The notes: generated by a model not told the origin, from the letters alone. A stretch of DNA of 64,000 nucleotides from Photobacterium sp. TY1-4 (GCF_025398175.1 NZ_CP099734.1:1-64000); one strand, 5' to 3'; counted from the first letter of the stretch, positions 1 to 13,357 are shown. Numbers and translations: made by a program.

Positions 1-1401
1 TTGTCATCTTCGCTTTGGTTGCAGTGCCTTCAACGCCTTCAGGAAGAACTCCCTGCGACAGAATTCAGTATGTGGGTTCGACCGCTTCAGGCCGAGCTTA
101 CCGATAATACGCTGACCTTATTTGCGCCGAACCGGTTTGTCTTGGATTGGGTCCGGGACAAGTACCTCAATAATATCAATCGGCTGCTGAACGAATTTTG
201 CGGTAATGATGTGCCGATCCTGCGTTTTGAAGTGGGCAGCCGTCCGGTAACGGCACCGCCGCCTCCGCCGGTGGCCGCCGCACGCGTCTTGCAACCTGCG
301 CCGGCGATGGTCGATGACACCCCGACGCGGCACTGGGAGCCGGCGCCATCGCCGGTTCAGCCGGAGTCGCAGTCCGGCTACCGCTCGAATGTGAATCCGA
401 AGCATAATTTCAATAACTTCGTGGAAGGTAAGTCGAACCAGCTGGGACTGGCCGCTTGCCGCCAGGTGGCTGATAACCCGGGCGCAGCCTATAACCCGTT
501 GTTCCTGTATGGCGGCACCGGCCTGGGTAAGACGCACTTGCTGCACGCGGTGGGCAATGCAATTGCCGACCGCAAGCCCAATGCCCGGGTGGTGTACATG
601 CATTCGGAGCGCTTTGTCCAGGATATGGTCAAGGCGCTGCAGAACAACGCGATTGAAGAGTTCAAGCGTTACTACCGCAGTGTGGATGCGCTGCTGATCG
701 ATGACATTCAGTTTTTTGCCAACAAAGAGCGCTCGCAGGAAGAGTTTTTCCACACCTTTAACGCCCTGCTTGAAGGCAACCAACAGATCATCCTGACCTC
801 GGACCGCTACCCGCGGGAGATCAGCGGGGTGGAAGATCGCCTTAAATCACGTTTTGGCTGGGGCCTGACCGTGGCGATTGAGCCGCCGGAGCTGGAAACC
901 CGGGTCGCGATCCTGATGAAAAAGGCCGAGGATCACCACATTCGCCTGGCGGATGAGGTCGCGTTTTTTATTGCCAAGCGACTGCGCTCAAACGTCCGGG
1001 AACTGGAAGGGGCCCTGAACCGGGTCATTGCCAATGCCAACTTTACCGGCCGGGCGATCACCATTGACTTTGTCCGGGAAGCCTTGCGTGATTTGCTTGC
1101 GCTGCAGGAAAAACTGGTCACCATTGATAATATCCAGAAGACGGTCGCGGAATACTATAAAATCAAGATGGCTGATATGCTGTCCAAACGTCGTTCCCGC
1201 TCAGTGGCCCGTCCGCGCCAGATGGCGATGGCCCTGGCCAAAGAGCTGACCAACCATAGCTTGCCGGAAATCGGCGATGCCTTTGGGGGGCGCGACCATA
1301 CCACGGTGCTGCACGCCTGTCGGAAAATTGAACAGCTGCGTGAAGAAAGCCACGATATAAAAGAAGACTATTCCAACCTGATTAGAACCCTGTCGTCCTG
1401 A
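1..1401 (+). CDS. dnaA: Chromosomal replication initiator DnaA
   Basis: DnaA binds oriC DnaA boxes, melts the origin in its ATP form and loads the replicative helicase. The 466-residue product has the normal family length. The N-terminal helicase-interaction domain (about residues 1-85) is followed by a Pro-rich linker (about 80-120), the AAA+ domain with Walker A GGTGLGKT at residue 171 and Walker B LLIDDIQ near 231, and the C-terminal DnaA-box-binding signature [15 protein letters not shown] near 429. The start is TTG at base 1: the N-terminus [14 protein letters not shown] aligns with the E. coli start, so the gene appears complete. It is the first gene of a dnaA-dnaN-recF-gyrB cluster, and its TGA lies one base from the dnaN ATG. 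No upstream promoter is visible because the window begins here. Confidence 0.97.
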   Translation: MSSSLWLQCLQRLQEELPATEFSMWVRPLQAELTDNTLTLFAPNRFVLDWVRDKYLNNINRLLNEFCGNDVPILRFEVGSRPVTAPPPPPVAAARVLQPAPAMVDDTPTRHWEPAPSPVQPESQSGYRSNVNPKHNFNNFVEGKSNQLGLAACRQVADNPGAAYNPLFLYGGTGLGKTHLLHAVGNAIADRKPNARVVYMHSERFVQDMVKALQNNAIEEFKRYYRSVDALLIDDIQFFANKERSQEEFFHTFNALLEGNQQIILTSDRYPREISGVEDRLKSRFGWGLTVAIEPPELETRVAILMKKAEDHHIRLADEVAFFIAKRLRSNVRELEGALNRVIANANFTGRAITIDFVREALRDLLALQEKLVTIDNIQKTVAEYYKIKMADMLSKRRSRSVARPRQMAMALAKELTNHSLPEIGDAFGGRDHTTVLHACRKIEQLREESHDIKEDYSNLIRTLSS

Positions 1402-1402
1402 T

Positions 1403-2503
1403 ATGAAATTTACCGTAGAACGCGAATATTTATTAAAGCCGCTGCAGCAGGTCTCTGGTGCCCTGGGCGGCCGCCCATCTCTGCCGATCCTGGGCAACCT
1501 GCTGCTGCAGGTTGAAGACGGTTGCCTGTCAATGACCGGTACTGATTTGGAAGTTGAATTGGTGGCGAAAGTGGCCCTGGCAGCCGATTGTGAACCGGGC
1601 GCGATCACCGTCCCGTCACGGAAGTTTCTCGATATCTGCCGCGGGCTGCCGGATGGCGCACCGATTGCCATCAGCCTGGAAGGCGATCGGGTGATGATCC
1701 GCTCCGGCCGCAGTCGTTATTCCCTGACAACGCTGCCGGCGGCTGATTTCCCGAATATTGATGACTGGCAAAGCGAAGTTGAGCTGTCGTTGCCGCAAGG
1801 GCAGTTGCGTCAGTTGATCGACAGCACCCAGTTTTCCATGGCCCATCAGGATGTCCGGTATTACCTCAATGGCATGTTGTTCGAAACCGATGGCCAGCAT
1901 CTGCGCTCGGTGGCGACGGACGGTCACCGGATGGCGGTCTGTGCGACCGATACCGGACAGGTGTTGCCGGAGAAGCAAATCATCCTGCCGCGCAAAGGGG
2001 TTCTGGAGCTGATGCGCCTGCTTGATACGCCGGATGCTGAAGTGACGTTGCAGATCGGCAACTCGAACCTGCGCGCAGTGGTCAACAATTTCGTCTTCAC
2101 TTCCAAACTGGTCGATGGCCGTTTCCCGGACTATCGCCGAGTCCTGCCGAAGGGCAGCAACAAATTTGTCGAAGCCAGCTGCGATGAGCTGCGCAAAGCT
2201 TTTTCCCGGGCGGCGATTTTGTCGAACGAGAAATTCCGCGGTGTGCGGGTCAACCTGTCACCGGGCGAGATGCGGATCACTGCGAACAACCCGGAGCAGG
2301 AAGAAGCGGAAGAGTTCCTGGATGTCGATTACCAGGGAGAGCCGCTGGAAATTGGCTTCAACGTCAGCTATGTGCTGGATGTACTCAATACCCTCAAGTG
2401 CGAGCAGGTCCGCTGGTCGCTGACCGATGCCACGGCCAGTGCCTTGCTGGAAGACAGTGCCCAAGATGACGCCATGTACGTCGTCATGCCGATCCGACTG
2501 TAA
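1403..2503 (+). CDS. dnaN: DNA polymerase III beta sliding clamp
   Basis: DnaN is the ring-shaped beta clamp that tethers polymerase III and other partners to DNA. The product is 366 residues, the normal length for gammaproteobacteria, and reads as beta-clamp sequence end to end: MKFTVEREYLLKPLQQ at the start, the typical LPILGNLLL segment, and the C-terminal YVVMPIRL that forms part of the partner-binding cleft. The ATG begins one base after the dnaA stop, so translation is probably coupled. recF follows with three bases or fewer of spacing, consistent with one transcript. Confidence 0.97.
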   Translation: MKFTVEREYLLKPLQQVSGALGGRPSLPILGNLLLQVEDGCLSMTGTDLEVELVAKVALAADCEPGAITVPSRKFLDICRGLPDGAPIAISLEGDRVMIRSGRSRYSLTTLPAADFPNIDDWQSEVELSLPQGQLRQLIDSTQFSMAHQDVRYYLNGMLFETDGQHLRSVATDGHRMAVCATDTGQVLPEKQIILPRKGVLELMRLLDTPDAEVTLQIGNSNLRAVVNNFVFTSKLVDGRFPDYRRVLPKGSNKFVEASCDELRKAFSRAAILSNEKFRGVRVNLSPGEMRITANNPEQEEAEEFLDVDYQGEPLEIGFNVSYVLDVLNTLKCEQVRWSLTDATASALLEDSAQDDAMYVVMPIRL

Positions 2504-2506
2504 GTG

Positions 2507-6020
<3,514 letters not shown>

Positions 6021-6040
6021 GCAAGCCAGTCCAGGATGAC

Positions 6041-6075
6041 AACGCCGCTCTGATGAGCGGCGTTTTTGTTTTTTG
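6041..6075 (+). terminator. Intrinsic terminator after gyrB
   Basis: The arms AACGCCGCTC and GAGCGGCGTT pair around a TGAT loop and are followed by a T-rich tract. It closes the dnaA-gyrB cluster. The bases from 6076 to about 6320 show no convincing gene. Confidence 0.9.
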
Positions 6076-6324
6076 GCGCTTAAGAAACTATGACACGGTT
6101 GGCATGCTGTCACGCTCTGTGGGGGCTGAAAGAAGTCATGCACTGCGGCGCTTTGCGGCGAACGTAGTATGGTGGGGCAGGTTATCCCCACTGCGTTATG
6201 GGAGCCAAGAGCCTGCATCGGACTGGTATGGCTGCATCACGCGTGTTGCAGGGCTGGCAGCTAAACGCTTGGCTGGGGTGCTATGGTGGACTGAGTGAAA
6301 AAATAAAAAAATATTTCGCGCAGT

Positions 6325-6352
6325 CTTGAATCTGTTTTGAGTGACCTTATAT
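6325..6352 (+). promoter_or_regulatory. Putative sigma-32 heat-shock promoter of ibpA
   Basis: CTTGAA at 6325-6330 matches the sigma-32 -35 box. CCTTATAT at 6345-6352 matches CCCCATnT at six of eight positions, with a 14-base spacer, inside the accepted range. It lies about 110 bases before the small heat-shock gene, so transcription would start near 6358, exactly at the first arm of the leader structure. Confidence 0.6.
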
Positions 6353-6355
6353 CTA

Positions 6356-6463
6356 TTGATGAAGCAGGAGGTGCCAGCGATTGGGCCTTGCAACGCTTGT
6401 CCGATGGGAGAGCAGCTTCATCAACATTGTTTATAGTTATTGCTTCAAAGAAGGATAGTTATT
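6356..6463 (+). ncRNA. ROSE-type RNA thermometer in the ibpA leader
   Basis: The leader folds as a ROSE element would. A 10-bp long-range stem joins TTGATGAAGC (6356-6365) to GCTTCATCAA (6415-6424). A second hairpin then pairs TTGCTTC (6440-6446) with GAAGGA (6450-6455), which contains the ribosome binding site. The TTGCT facing AGGA with an unpaired G-G is the diagnostic ROSE feature known from ibpA and other small heat-shock genes. At low temperature it would hide the ribosome binding site, and heat would open it. I inferred the fold by eye and computed no energy. Confidence 0.72.
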
Positions 6464-6907
6464 ATGCGTACATTAGATTTCACTCCTCTATATCGTTCCG
6501 CCATTGGTTTTGATCGTCTGTTCAACCAGATGGAGCAAAACCTGAATACCAATAATGGTGGGTATCCTCCTTACAATATTGAGCAGCGTGGTGAGAATCA
6601 GTATCGGATCACGATGGCCGTCGCCGGCTTTGCTGAATCGCAACTCGATATTACTCAGCAGCAGAATAAGCTGATTGTCCGCGGAACCCGCGAGAGACAG
6701 GATGCAGGCGAAGAGCGTCAGTATCTCTATCAAGGGATCGCCGAGCGTGATTTCGAGCGTAAGTTCCAGCTGGCCGATCATATGAAAGTGACCGGCGCCG
6801 ACATGGAAAACGGTTTGCTGCATATTGAGCTTGAGCGTGAAGTGCCGGAAGAAGATCAACCCCGTAAGATCGCCATTAACGGCCAACGTTTGCTCGAAAG
6901 CGAATAA
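6464..6907 (+). CDS. ibpA: Small heat shock protein (Hsp20, IbpA-like)
   Basis: This is an alpha-crystallin-family holdase that binds unfolding proteins in the cytoplasm and passes them to DnaK/ClpB. The product is 147 residues. A short N-terminal region ([20 protein letters not shown], as in E. coli IbpA) precedes the alpha-crystallin domain from about residue 35 ([20 protein letters not shown]) through the LIVRGTRE strand. The C-terminal IxI-type anchor is represented by PRKIAING. An upstream in-frame extension to 6440 runs through the leader hairpin and is rejected; ATG 6464 has AAGGA at 6451-6455. Regulation is visible: a sigma-32-like promoter and a ROSE thermometer. Confidence 0.95.
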   Translation: MRTLDFTPLYRSAIGFDRLFNQMEQNLNTNNGGYPPYNIEQRGENQYRITMAVAGFAESQLDITQQQNKLIVRGTRERQDAGEERQYLYQGIAERDFERKFQLADHMKVTGADMENGLLHIELEREVPEEDQPRKIAINGQRLLESE

Positions 6908-6945
6908 GCCGGGATGGTCTCAGACCGATAACCGAATAGAGAGTG

Positions 6946-6972
6946 AAGGCCTGCATCATGCAGGCCTTTTTT
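6946..6972 (+). terminator. Intrinsic terminator after ibpA
   Basis: AAGGCCTGCAT pairs with ATGCAGGCCTT and is followed by TTTT. A perfect parS begins on the last base of the T tract. Confidence 0.9.
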
Positions 6973-6987
6973 GTTTCACGTGAAACA
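6972..6987. promoter_or_regulatory. parS: parS centromere site
   Basis: TGTTTCACGTGAAACA is a perfect 16-bp palindrome and an exact match to the bacterial parS consensus bound by ParB. It extends to 18 bp with flanking T and A. Its position about 7 kb from dnaA fits the ParABS system of the main Vibrio chromosome. Confidence 0.9.
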
Positions 6988-7183
6988 ACGTCTCTGTCGG
7001 ACTGGCTTCAGCGCGATGAGGACATGCCGATAAGATGTCACGACTAACTAAGTTCGAAGCTGCGTTTCGGTTGTGTGTGACCGGTTAGATTCCTACCTTT
7101 GCTGGGTCGTCATTGGGTCTTTTCCTTGAAGCCCGTGAGATGTCTACTCAGCCAATCGTGAGCTCCGGTTGCGTCGGTGTGAT

Positions 7184-7199
7184 GGTTTCTCGTGAAACA
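7184..7199. promoter_or_regulatory. Degenerate parS site
   Basis: GGTTTCTCGTGAAACA matches parS at 14 of 16 positions, differing at the first base and at one central base. It may bind ParB weakly through spreading from neighbours. Confidence 0.5.
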
Positions 7200-7457
7200 T
7201 CGAAGGTGTCTCAGTTAGATGCGGCGTGCCAGAGGTGAAATATGGTAGGAGGTGGCCTTAGCTATTTCGATAGCGGGTCTATTGTGAGCACCGCTTTGTC
7301 GTATTGGTATGGGCCTCTGGTTGAGGTCATGGGGACAGGGCGCACTTCGGACTCACGCTATCGGATGGATAAAGCGTGCGGCTCTGTCGATGGTCAACTG
7401 GACACTGTGATTTCGCAAGCTGCCATTCGTTTGGATGTTCTGGCTCAAGCCAGACCT

Positions 7458-7473
7458 TGTTTCACGTGAAACA
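7458..7473. promoter_or_regulatory. parS: parS centromere site
   Basis: TGTTTCACGTGAAACA, an exact 16-bp consensus palindrome, 486 bases from the site at 6972. Confidence 0.9.
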
Positions 7474-7700
7474 GGGACGGAGCATCGGTCAGATTACACT
7501 CCTTGACCCCGATGAGTGTGGTGTTCGACTTTGGCTGATGGGGTTAGTCGTTCTTGGCGATGCGTGGATAGGGCCGACTAATCAGGCTCGACGCACACGG
7601 GAAATCATCCGGGTCTATACAGTGCACGGTGATAAGCGCTTGGACGGTTTGGTGGATTGTTGCTGAAGGTGGAATGTTCTCGTAGTGGCGGGTTTCAGAT

Positions 7701-7730
7701 AAAACACAGGGCAGCCGCTTGGCTGCCCTG
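7701..7730 (-). terminator. Intrinsic terminator of avtA
   Basis: Read on the minus strand, CAGGGCAGCC and GGCTGCCCTG pair around a four-base loop and are followed by TGTTTTA. It lies 10 bases past the avtA stop. Confidence 0.85.
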
Positions 7731-7739
7731 ACAGCGTGA

Positions 7740-8987
7740 TTACGCCTGGTAGGCTTTCATGACTTCCTCGGCAATGATGGCAATACCGCGCTGCATGGTC
7801 TCATCGTCCTGGACATAGTTCATGCGCAGGCACTCATGGCCGTGGCTCCAGTCCTCGTCCAATCCGATGAAGAAATACTCGCCAGGCACAATGAGGACAC
7901 CGCGCGCTTTGAGACGGCGGTACAGTTCCATCGTGGTGATTGGCAACTCTTTAAACCAGAGCCAGAGGAACATCGCACCTTCGGGTTTGTGAATCCGAAA
8001 GCGTTCATCGGTGATAGCCTCTTGCAGCAGGTGGATCGCATGCTGCGATTTCTGCTGGTAATACGGTTTGATCACCTGCTCACTTAACCGCAGTAAGTCC
8101 TGCTGCTCGATCATCTTGTGCGCAATCGCCGGACCGATACTGCCCGGTGCCAGGCTGACCACGCCGTTCATATTGGTCAGGGCAGTTGTGATCTCTTCAC
8201 TGGCAACGACAATGCCGCATCGGACACCGGGCAGCCCCAGTTTCGACAGGCTCATACACAGAACGGTGTTTTCGTTCCAGAACGGAGTGACGTCTTCGAA
8301 AATGATATCCGGGAACGGCATCCCGTACGCATTGTCGATGATCAGCGGAATGCCATGCTGCCGGGCGAGTTCGTCCAGATGGTTGATCTCTTCGTCGGTG
8401 AGCACATTGCCGGTTGGGTTGGTGGGGCGGGAGGCGCAAATCGCCCCGATGCTATCATCAACCGTCAGTTGATTGAAATCGACATGGTATTTGAACTGGC
8501 CATTGTCGAGCAGGGTGATTTCCGGACGATAGGATATAAACATCTCTTCGCTGATCCCGGCATCACCATAACCGATATATTCCGGTGCCAGCGGCAGCAG
8601 AATTTTCTTATGGCGTCCGCCTTCAAACTCACCCGCCAGCAGGTTGAACAGGTTGAAGAATGCACTCTGGCTCCCGTTGGTCAGGGTGATGTTCTTTGCC
8701 GAAATATTCCAGCCATAGGTGGCTTTGAGCAGATCCGCCAGTGCCTGGATGAAGATGTTTTTCCCTTGCGGGCCGTCATAGTTGGTCATGGCGGCTGTCA
8801 GCTCGCCACTGGCCAGCATCGTTGCCGTGAGTTGCTTGAAATAGTCGAGCATCTCCGGGATCTGAGCAGGATTGCCGCCACCGAGCATAATGGCGTCAGG
8901 GTTACGTAAGCCGTCATTTAAGTCATCCATTAGCTGAGTGATCCCAGAATAACGGGCAAACTTTTCTCCGAATGTAGAAAACTCCAT
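7740..8987 (-). CDS. avtA: Valine-pyruvate aminotransferase AvtA
   Basis: AvtA is a PLP-dependent class I/II aminotransferase that makes valine plus pyruvate from alanine and 2-oxoisovalerate, or the reverse. The 415-residue product matches E. coli AvtA closely along its length: NDGLRNPDAIMLGGGNPAQI, NYDGPQGK, LTNGSQSAFF, SRPTNPTGN (substrate-proximal Asn), DNAYG (Asp to the PLP ring nitrogen) and SLSKLGLPG with the Schiff-base lysine, then RCG. The start ATG at 8987 is preceded by GGAAG. Upstream sits a 23-bp dyad (9024-9046) that may be an operator. The gene is monocistronic with its own terminator. Confidence 0.95.
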   Translation of the reverse strand: MEFSTFGEKFARYSGITQLMDDLNDGLRNPDAIMLGGGNPAQIPEMLDYFKQLTATMLASGELTAAMTNYDGPQGKNIFIQALADLLKATYGWNISAKNITLTNGSQSAFFNLFNLLAGEFEGGRHKKILLPLAPEYIGYGDAGISEEMFISYRPEITLLDNGQFKYHVDFNQLTVDDSIGAICASRPTNPTGNVLTDEEINHLDELARQHGIPLIIDNAYGMPFPDIIFEDVTPFWNENTVLCMSLSKLGLPGVRCGIVVASEEITTALTNMNGVVSLAPGSIGPAIAHKMIEQQDLLRLSEQVIKPYYQQKSQHAIHLLQEAITDERFRIHKPEGAMFLWLWFKELPITTMELYRRLKARGVLIVPGEYFFIGLDEDWSHGHECLRMNYVQDDETMQRGIAIIAEEVMKAYQA

Positions 8988-9023
8988 GTTTACTTCCGAC
9001 CTTAGTAATTTGTTCTTATATTT

Positions 9024-9046
9024 AGTTATACGCTAACTGTATAACT
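9024..9046. promoter_or_regulatory. Perfect inverted repeat upstream of avtA
   Basis: AGTTATAC and GTATAACT are perfect 8-bp arms separated by seven bases. The centre lies about 48 bases before the avtA start, where -10-like TATAAC elements occur, so a repressor operator is plausible. The binding factor is unknown. Confidence 0.5.
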
Positions 9047-9294
9047 TGTGTGCAGGAATCAACATACCTTATTGTGCGGAGAAGGGAAAGTGAGCAAACC
9101 GACAGGTTGGCTGTTTCACGTGAAACCATTGTCGACGTGTGAGCCCCGGTTGAAAAATCAATCTCATGGCGTTGGCTCTGACTACGTCAGCACGCAGCGT
9201 TGTTGGTGGTGAAGAGAGCGCTGGGGGAAGGATGTGAAGGGGGTTACGCGGTGGATGCCATCGGTAACAGAGCCGTGAAACGGTGAGCGTAGAT
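9047..9294. other. Non-coding gap between avtA and glyS
   Basis: Apart from a near-perfect parS site at 9112-9127 I see no gene or RNA here. A minus-strand open frame (9069-9329) reads through the parS site and the glyS terminator and is not credible. Confidence 0.5.
9112..9127. promoter_or_regulatory. parS: parS centromere site
   Basis: TGTTTCACGTGAAACC matches the parS consensus at 15 of 16 positions, with only the last base different. Confidence 0.85.
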
Positions 9295-9323
9295 ATAAAA
9301 AAACCCCGTGCAAGCACGGGGTT
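9295..9323 (-). terminator. Intrinsic terminator of glyQS
   Basis: On the minus strand AACCCCGTGC pairs with GCACGGGGTT across a two-base gap (TT), followed by a run of seven T. It ends the glyQ-glyS operon 18 bases past the glyS stop. Confidence 0.9.
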
Positions 9324-9340
9324 GATCAAACAGCGTTCGC

Positions 9341-11410
9341 TTATTTCTGAAGCAGCGAGATATCGGCAACTTTCAGGAATTCGTTCCGCAGCAGGTTCAG
9401 CATGGTCAGACGGTTCACTTTCAGTTGCTCGTCCTCAGCCATCACCATCACGCTATCGAAGAACGCATCGACGGACTCACGCAGGGTCGACAGTTCAGAC
9501 AGTGCTTGCTGGTAATCGCCAGCGGCAAAGACAGGTGCCAGGGCTGCCAGTTTGGCTTCGACTTTCTCGGCCAGTGCTTTCTCGGCGGGTTCAGCCAGCA
9601 GGCTGCTGTCGATGCTGGTCGCTAGCTCACCGTCAAATTTCGCCAGGATGTTGCCGACACGCTTGTTTGCTGCAGCCAGGGATTCCGCAGCATCCAGCGA
9701 GCGGAAGTGACTGACGGCTTTCACACGCTTGTCGAAATCAGCAGGCTGGGTCGGGCGGCGGGCCAGGACGGCCTGGATCACGTCAACACTGTGGCCTTCG
9801 TCCTGGTACCAGGCACGGAAGCGGCCCAGCATGAAGTCCAGGACTTCGCTTTCTACGTTTCGGTTGGTCAGCTTGTCTGCCAGCAATTCATGGGCTTTGG
9901 CGATCAGGTCGATCAGATCCAGGTTGTAGCCTTTCTCGACGATGATGCGCAGCACCCCCAGGGCAGCACGACGCAGGGCAAATGGATCACTGCCTTTCGG
10001 TGCCTGACCAATGCCAAAGATACCGACTAGGGTATCTAGCTTATCGGCCATGGCGACAGCGGCAGATACCCCGGTGCTTGGCAAGCTGTCGCCGGCAAAG
10101 CGAGGCATGTATTGCTCGTTCAGCGCCAGGGCAACGTCCTCTGCTTCACCGTCGTGGCGTGCATAGTGCATGCCCATCACCCCTTGGGTGTCGGTGAATT
10201 CGAAGACCATCGAGGTCATCAGATCACACTTTGACAGCAGGCCGGCACGTTCCGCATGCTCAACATCGGCACCAATCTTCTGGGCGATGTAACCCGACAG
10301 GGCGGTGATGCGATCGGTCTTGTCACGCAGGGTGCCCAGTTGCTTCTGGAACAATACGCTGTCGAGTTCAGACAGACGTTCTACCAGCGGGCGCTTGCGG
10401 TCGGTGTTAAAGAAGAACTCTGCATCGGCCAGGCGTGGGCGAACGACTTTCTCGTTACCGTCGATCACTTGCTTCGGATCGTTGGAGACGATGTTGGAGA
10501 CGAAGATAAACTTCGGCAGCAGCTTGCCGTTGGCATCGTAGACCGGGAAGTACTTCTGGTCGCCTTTCATGGTGTAAACCAGCGCTTCTGCCGGCACTTT
10601 CAGGAACTCTTCCTCAAAAGATGCCGTCAGCACGACCGGCCACTCGACCAGTGAGGTGACTTCTTCCAGCAGGTCATCTTCCAGATCAGCGCTACCGCCA
10701 ACTTCCAGTGCAGCTTTCTGGGCATCCGCCAGGATCAGGGCTTTACGCGCTTCGTAGTCTGCCATGACTTTGCCGCGCTCTTCCAGGATGGCCGGATACT
10801 GATCAGCATGGTCGATGGTGAACTCGGCTTCGCCCATAAAACGGTGGCCACGGATCACGCGATCAGCATTCACACCCAGAATCGTCCCCGGGATCAGTTC
10901 GTCACCCAGCAGCATGGTCAGGGTTTTCACCGGACGAATGAACTGGGTGTCTTTGTCACCCCAGCGCATTGGTTTCGGGATCGGCAGTTTCGCCAGGGCA
11001 TTGGCCGCTAGCTTTGCGACCAAGGCTTGGGTCGATTGACCTTTGACTTCTTCCTTGTACAGCAGCCATTCGCCTTTATCGGTCGCCAGGCGTTCAGCCT
11101 GCTCAACGCTGATGCCGTTACCGCGGGCCCAGCCTTGTGCGGCTTTGGTCGGGTTGCCCTCGGCGTCAAAGGCAGCACTGACTGCCGGGCCGCGTTTCTC
11201 AACCACTTTATCAGGCTGGCTGCCTGCCAGGGCGGTCACTTTCAAGGCCAGGCGGCGTGGGGCGGCATACCACTGGATCCCCTGATGGGCCAGATCGGCG
11301 TCATTCAGTTCGGTGGCAAAGTTGTCCGCAAAGGCTTCGGCCAGAGTACGCAGTGCCGTTGGCGGCAGCTCTTCGGTGCCAAGTTCAATCAGGAAATTTT
11401 TATCGCTCAT
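9341..11410 (-). CDS. glyS: Glycyl-tRNA synthetase beta subunit
   Basis: This is the large subunit of the heterotetrameric bacterial glycyl-tRNA synthetase; it carries most tRNA recognition and works with GlyQ. The 689-residue product matches the E. coli length (689). The N-terminal [20 protein letters not shown] is diagnostic of GlyS. The middle contains the HD-like region, with [20 protein letters not shown] and [17 protein letters not shown]. The C-terminal anticodon-binding region ends [20 protein letters not shown]. It starts nine bases after the glyQ stop and is co-transcribed with it. Confidence 0.97.
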   Translation of the reverse strand: MSDKNFLIELGTEELPPTALRTLAEAFADNFATELNDADLAHQGIQWYAAPRRLALKVTALAGSQPDKVVEKRGPAVSAAFDAEGNPTKAAQGWARGNGISVEQAERLATDKGEWLLYKEEVKGQSTQALVAKLAANALAKLPIPKPMRWGDKDTQFIRPVKTLTMLLGDELIPGTILGVNADRVIRGHRFMGEAEFTIDHADQYPAILEERGKVMADYEARKALILADAQKAALEVGGSADLEDDLLEEVTSLVEWPVVLTASFEEEFLKVPAEALVYTMKGDQKYFPVYDANGKLLPKFIFVSNIVSNDPKQVIDGNEKVVRPRLADAEFFFNTDRKRPLVERLSELDSVLFQKQLGTLRDKTDRITALSGYIAQKIGADVEHAERAGLLSKCDLMTSMVFEFTDTQGVMGMHYARHDGEAEDVALALNEQYMPRFAGDSLPSTGVSAAVAMADKLDTLVGIFGIGQAPKGSDPFALRRAALGVLRIIVEKGYNLDLIDLIAKAHELLADKLTNRNVESEVLDFMLGRFRAWYQDEGHSVDVIQAVLARRPTQPADFDKRVKAVSHFRSLDAAESLAAANKRVGNILAKFDGELATSIDSSLLAEPAEKALAEKVEAKLAALAPVFAAGDYQQALSELSTLRESVDAFFDSVMVMAEDEQLKVNRLTMLNLLRNEFLKVADISLLQK

Positions 11411-11419
11411 GCCACTTCC

Positions 11420-12331
11420 TTACGGGTTCTTTTTGCACATTGGGAAGCCCAGCGCTTCACGGGAGGCGTAGTAGGCTTCGGCAACTTGTTTAGTCAGGTT
11501 GCGAATTCGCAGGATGTACCGCTGACGCTCAGTCACAGAGATGGCTTTGCGGGCATCCAGCAGGTTAAAGGCATGGCCGGCTTTCAGAATACGCTCATAC
11601 GCTGGCAGCGACAGCGGGGTTTCTAGTGCCAGCAGCTCCTGACACTCTTTCTCGCACTGGTCGAAGAAAGTGAACAGGAAGTCTACGTCCGCATGCTCGA
11701 AGTTATAGGTCGATTGCTCCACCTCGTTCTGATGGAAGATATCGCCGTAGGTGACTTTACCCAGCGGGCCATCAGTCCAAACCAGATCGTAGACCGAGTC
11801 AACGCCCTGGATGTACATCGCCAGACGCTCGATACCATAGGTGATTTCACCGGTGACGGGTTTACATTCCAGGCCACCAACCTGCTGGAAGTAAGTGAAC
11901 TGGGTGACTTCCATACCGTTGAGCCATACTTCCCAACCCAGACCCCAGGCGCCCAGCGTTGGGTTTTCCCAGTTGTCTTCCACGAAGCGGATGTCATGGA
12001 TTTGGGTATCAACGCCCAGTGCTTCCAGAGAGCCCAGGTACAGCTCCTGGATGTTGTCCGGAGACGGTTTGATGATCACCTGGAACTGGTAGTAGTGCTG
12101 CAGACGGTTCGGGTTTTCACCGTAACGACCGTCAGTCGGACGACGGGAAGGTTGCACATACGCTGCTGCAATCGGCTCAGGGCCCAGCGCACGTAAACAG
12201 GTCATCGGGTGAGAAGTACCTGCACCGACTTCCATGTCTAGGGGTTGCACAATGGTACAACCTTGCTGGCCCCAGTAATCCTGCAGCGCGAGGATCATGC
12301 CTTGAAAGGTTTTAATATCGTATTTCTGCAT
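11420..12331 (-). CDS. glyQ: Glycyl-tRNA synthetase alpha subunit
   Basis: This is the catalytic class II aminoacyl-tRNA synthetase subunit that activates glycine. It is 303 residues, as in E. coli. Recognisable segments are [40 protein letters not shown] with the class II motif 2 Arg in the following [16 protein letters not shown], and [20 protein letters not shown]. It is the first gene of glyQ-glyS on the minus strand. The 290 bases upstream to yiaD are a divergent promoter region without a recognisable gene. Confidence 0.97.
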   Translation of the reverse strand: MQKYDIKTFQGMILALQDYWGQQGCTIVQPLDMEVGAGTSHPMTCLRALGPEPIAAAYVQPSRRPTDGRYGENPNRLQHYYQFQVIIKPSPDNIQELYLGSLEALGVDTQIHDIRFVEDNWENPTLGAWGLGWEVWLNGMEVTQFTYFQQVGGLECKPVTGEITYGIERLAMYIQGVDSVYDLVWTDGPLGKVTYGDIFHQNEVEQSTYNFEHADVDFLFTFFDQCEKECQELLALETPLSLPAYERILKAGHAFNLLDARKAISVTERQRYILRIRNLTKQVAEAYYASREALGFPMCKKNP

Positions 12332-12620
12332 TGTCAGCTTCGCGAGATTAGTGGATGAATGAATTCAATGTAACAATCCAGTATACCCTGCATGGCTTTA
12401 GCCGAGTAGGGTCCCTGCATGTTTTTTGGCCGTGTTTCCCTCATTCCTCTCAATTGATTGGCTCAATCTGCTGAACGGCGAGATTTCCTCATCTTTTGAC
12501 ATTGCTCTGATGTTCTCTTTCGCTTGCTCAATACAATATCTTGGCGCAGCGACATCGCCGGAAAGCGATGGGGCGAGAACAATCACATCGATCAGAAATC
12601 GAGTAAAAATGGAAACCATG

Positions 12621-13310
12621 ATGGATAGCAAAATCACACACAAGCCAGCCAAATGGGTGCGGCAGGTCATTTTTGCCACGGCAGCTGCCGTGACAGCAAC
12701 AGGTTGTAGTACGGTGAACCCTTATACCGGGGAAGAGCAAACGGCGAAAGCTTCCAGCGGTGCCCTGATTGGTGCGTTGGCCGGTGCTGCCATTGGTGTG
12801 GCGTCATCGAGCAAGAGCGATCGCGGCAAAGGTGCCTTGATTGGTGCGGCCTCAGGCGCGGCGCTGGGCGGCGGCGTCGGCTACTACATGGATGTGCAGG
12901 AAACTAAACTGCGTCAGCAACTCCAGTCGACCGGGATCAGCGTGAGCCGTGACGGAGACAACATTGTGCTGAACATGCCTAATGCCATCACCTTTGGGTT
13001 TGATCAGACCGATCTGAGCAGTGCTGCAATGAGTGCGCTGAAGAACGTCGCGCTGGTGGTGAAAGAGTATGATAAGACCATGCTCAATGTTTATGGCTTT
13101 ACGGACAGCTCCGGCTCGGACTCGTACAACCAGCGCCTGTCCCAGGTTCGCGCCAGTGAGGTCAGCAACTATCTGATGCGTGAAGGGGTGGCAGCGAATC
13201 GTCTGATCACCAAAGGGATGGGCGAGTCTCACCCGATTGCCTCAAACAGCTCAGAGCAAGGCCGGGCGGAAAACCGTCGGGTTGAAATTGTGCTGTCCCC
13301 AACGTCTTAA
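12621..13310 (+). CDS. yiaD: OmpA-family outer membrane lipoprotein YiaD-like
   Basis: This is an outer-membrane lipoprotein with a C-terminal peptidoglycan-binding OmpA domain. A signal peptide ends in the lipobox VTATGC, so the mature N-terminus is Cys28 (counting from this start). A Gly-rich glycine-zipper stretch follows (GALIGALAGAAIGV and GAASGAALGGGVGYYMD), then the OmpA domain with GFTDSSGSDSYNQRLSQVRA and NRRVEIVLSP. It resembles E. coli YiaD throughout. Start choice: ATG 12621 has GGAA at 12611-12614 at good spacing; ATG 12618 and 12609 in the same frame are alternatives, while the open frame back to 12426 lacks support. Product about 229 residues. Confidence 0.88.
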   Translation: MDSKITHKPAKWVRQVIFATAAAVTATGCSTVNPYTGEEQTAKASSGALIGALAGAAIGVASSSKSDRGKGALIGAASGAALGGGVGYYMDVQETKLRQQLQSTGISVSRDGDNIVLNMPNAITFGFDQTDLSSAAMSALKNVALVVKEYDKTMLNVYGFTDSSGSDSYNQRLSQVRASEVSNYLMREGVAANRLITKGMGESHPIASNSSEQGRAENRRVEIVLSPTS

Positions 13311-13324
13311 TCTTTGCTTATATT

Positions 13325-13357
13325 GCTGCCGCCGCAGTGTCGGTGGCAGCGTATTTG
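13325..13357 (+). terminator. Probable terminator after yiaD
   Basis: GCTGCCGCC pairs with GGTGGCAGC (one G-T pair) and is followed by the weak T-containing tail GTATTT. It sits 15 bases after the yiaD stop. Confidence 0.55.

Larger units (their letters stand above)
6988..7700. other. Non-coding gap carrying parS sites
   Basis: About 710 bases separate ibpA and avtA. Two overlapping small open frames (7242-7469 and 7376-7666) have no ribosome binding site, no recognisable domain and no family resemblance, so I call no gene. What the gap does hold is one perfect parS (7458-7473) and one degenerate copy (7184-7199), in addition to the one at its left edge. Confidence 0.6.

Noticed and set aside
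7242..7666. Two overlapping small open frames in the ibpA-avtA gap
   Set aside because: No ribosome binding site, no recognisable domain, and one reads through a perfect parS.
12426..12620. Long N-terminal extension of YiaD
   Set aside because: It would bury the signal peptide and lacks a ribosome site.
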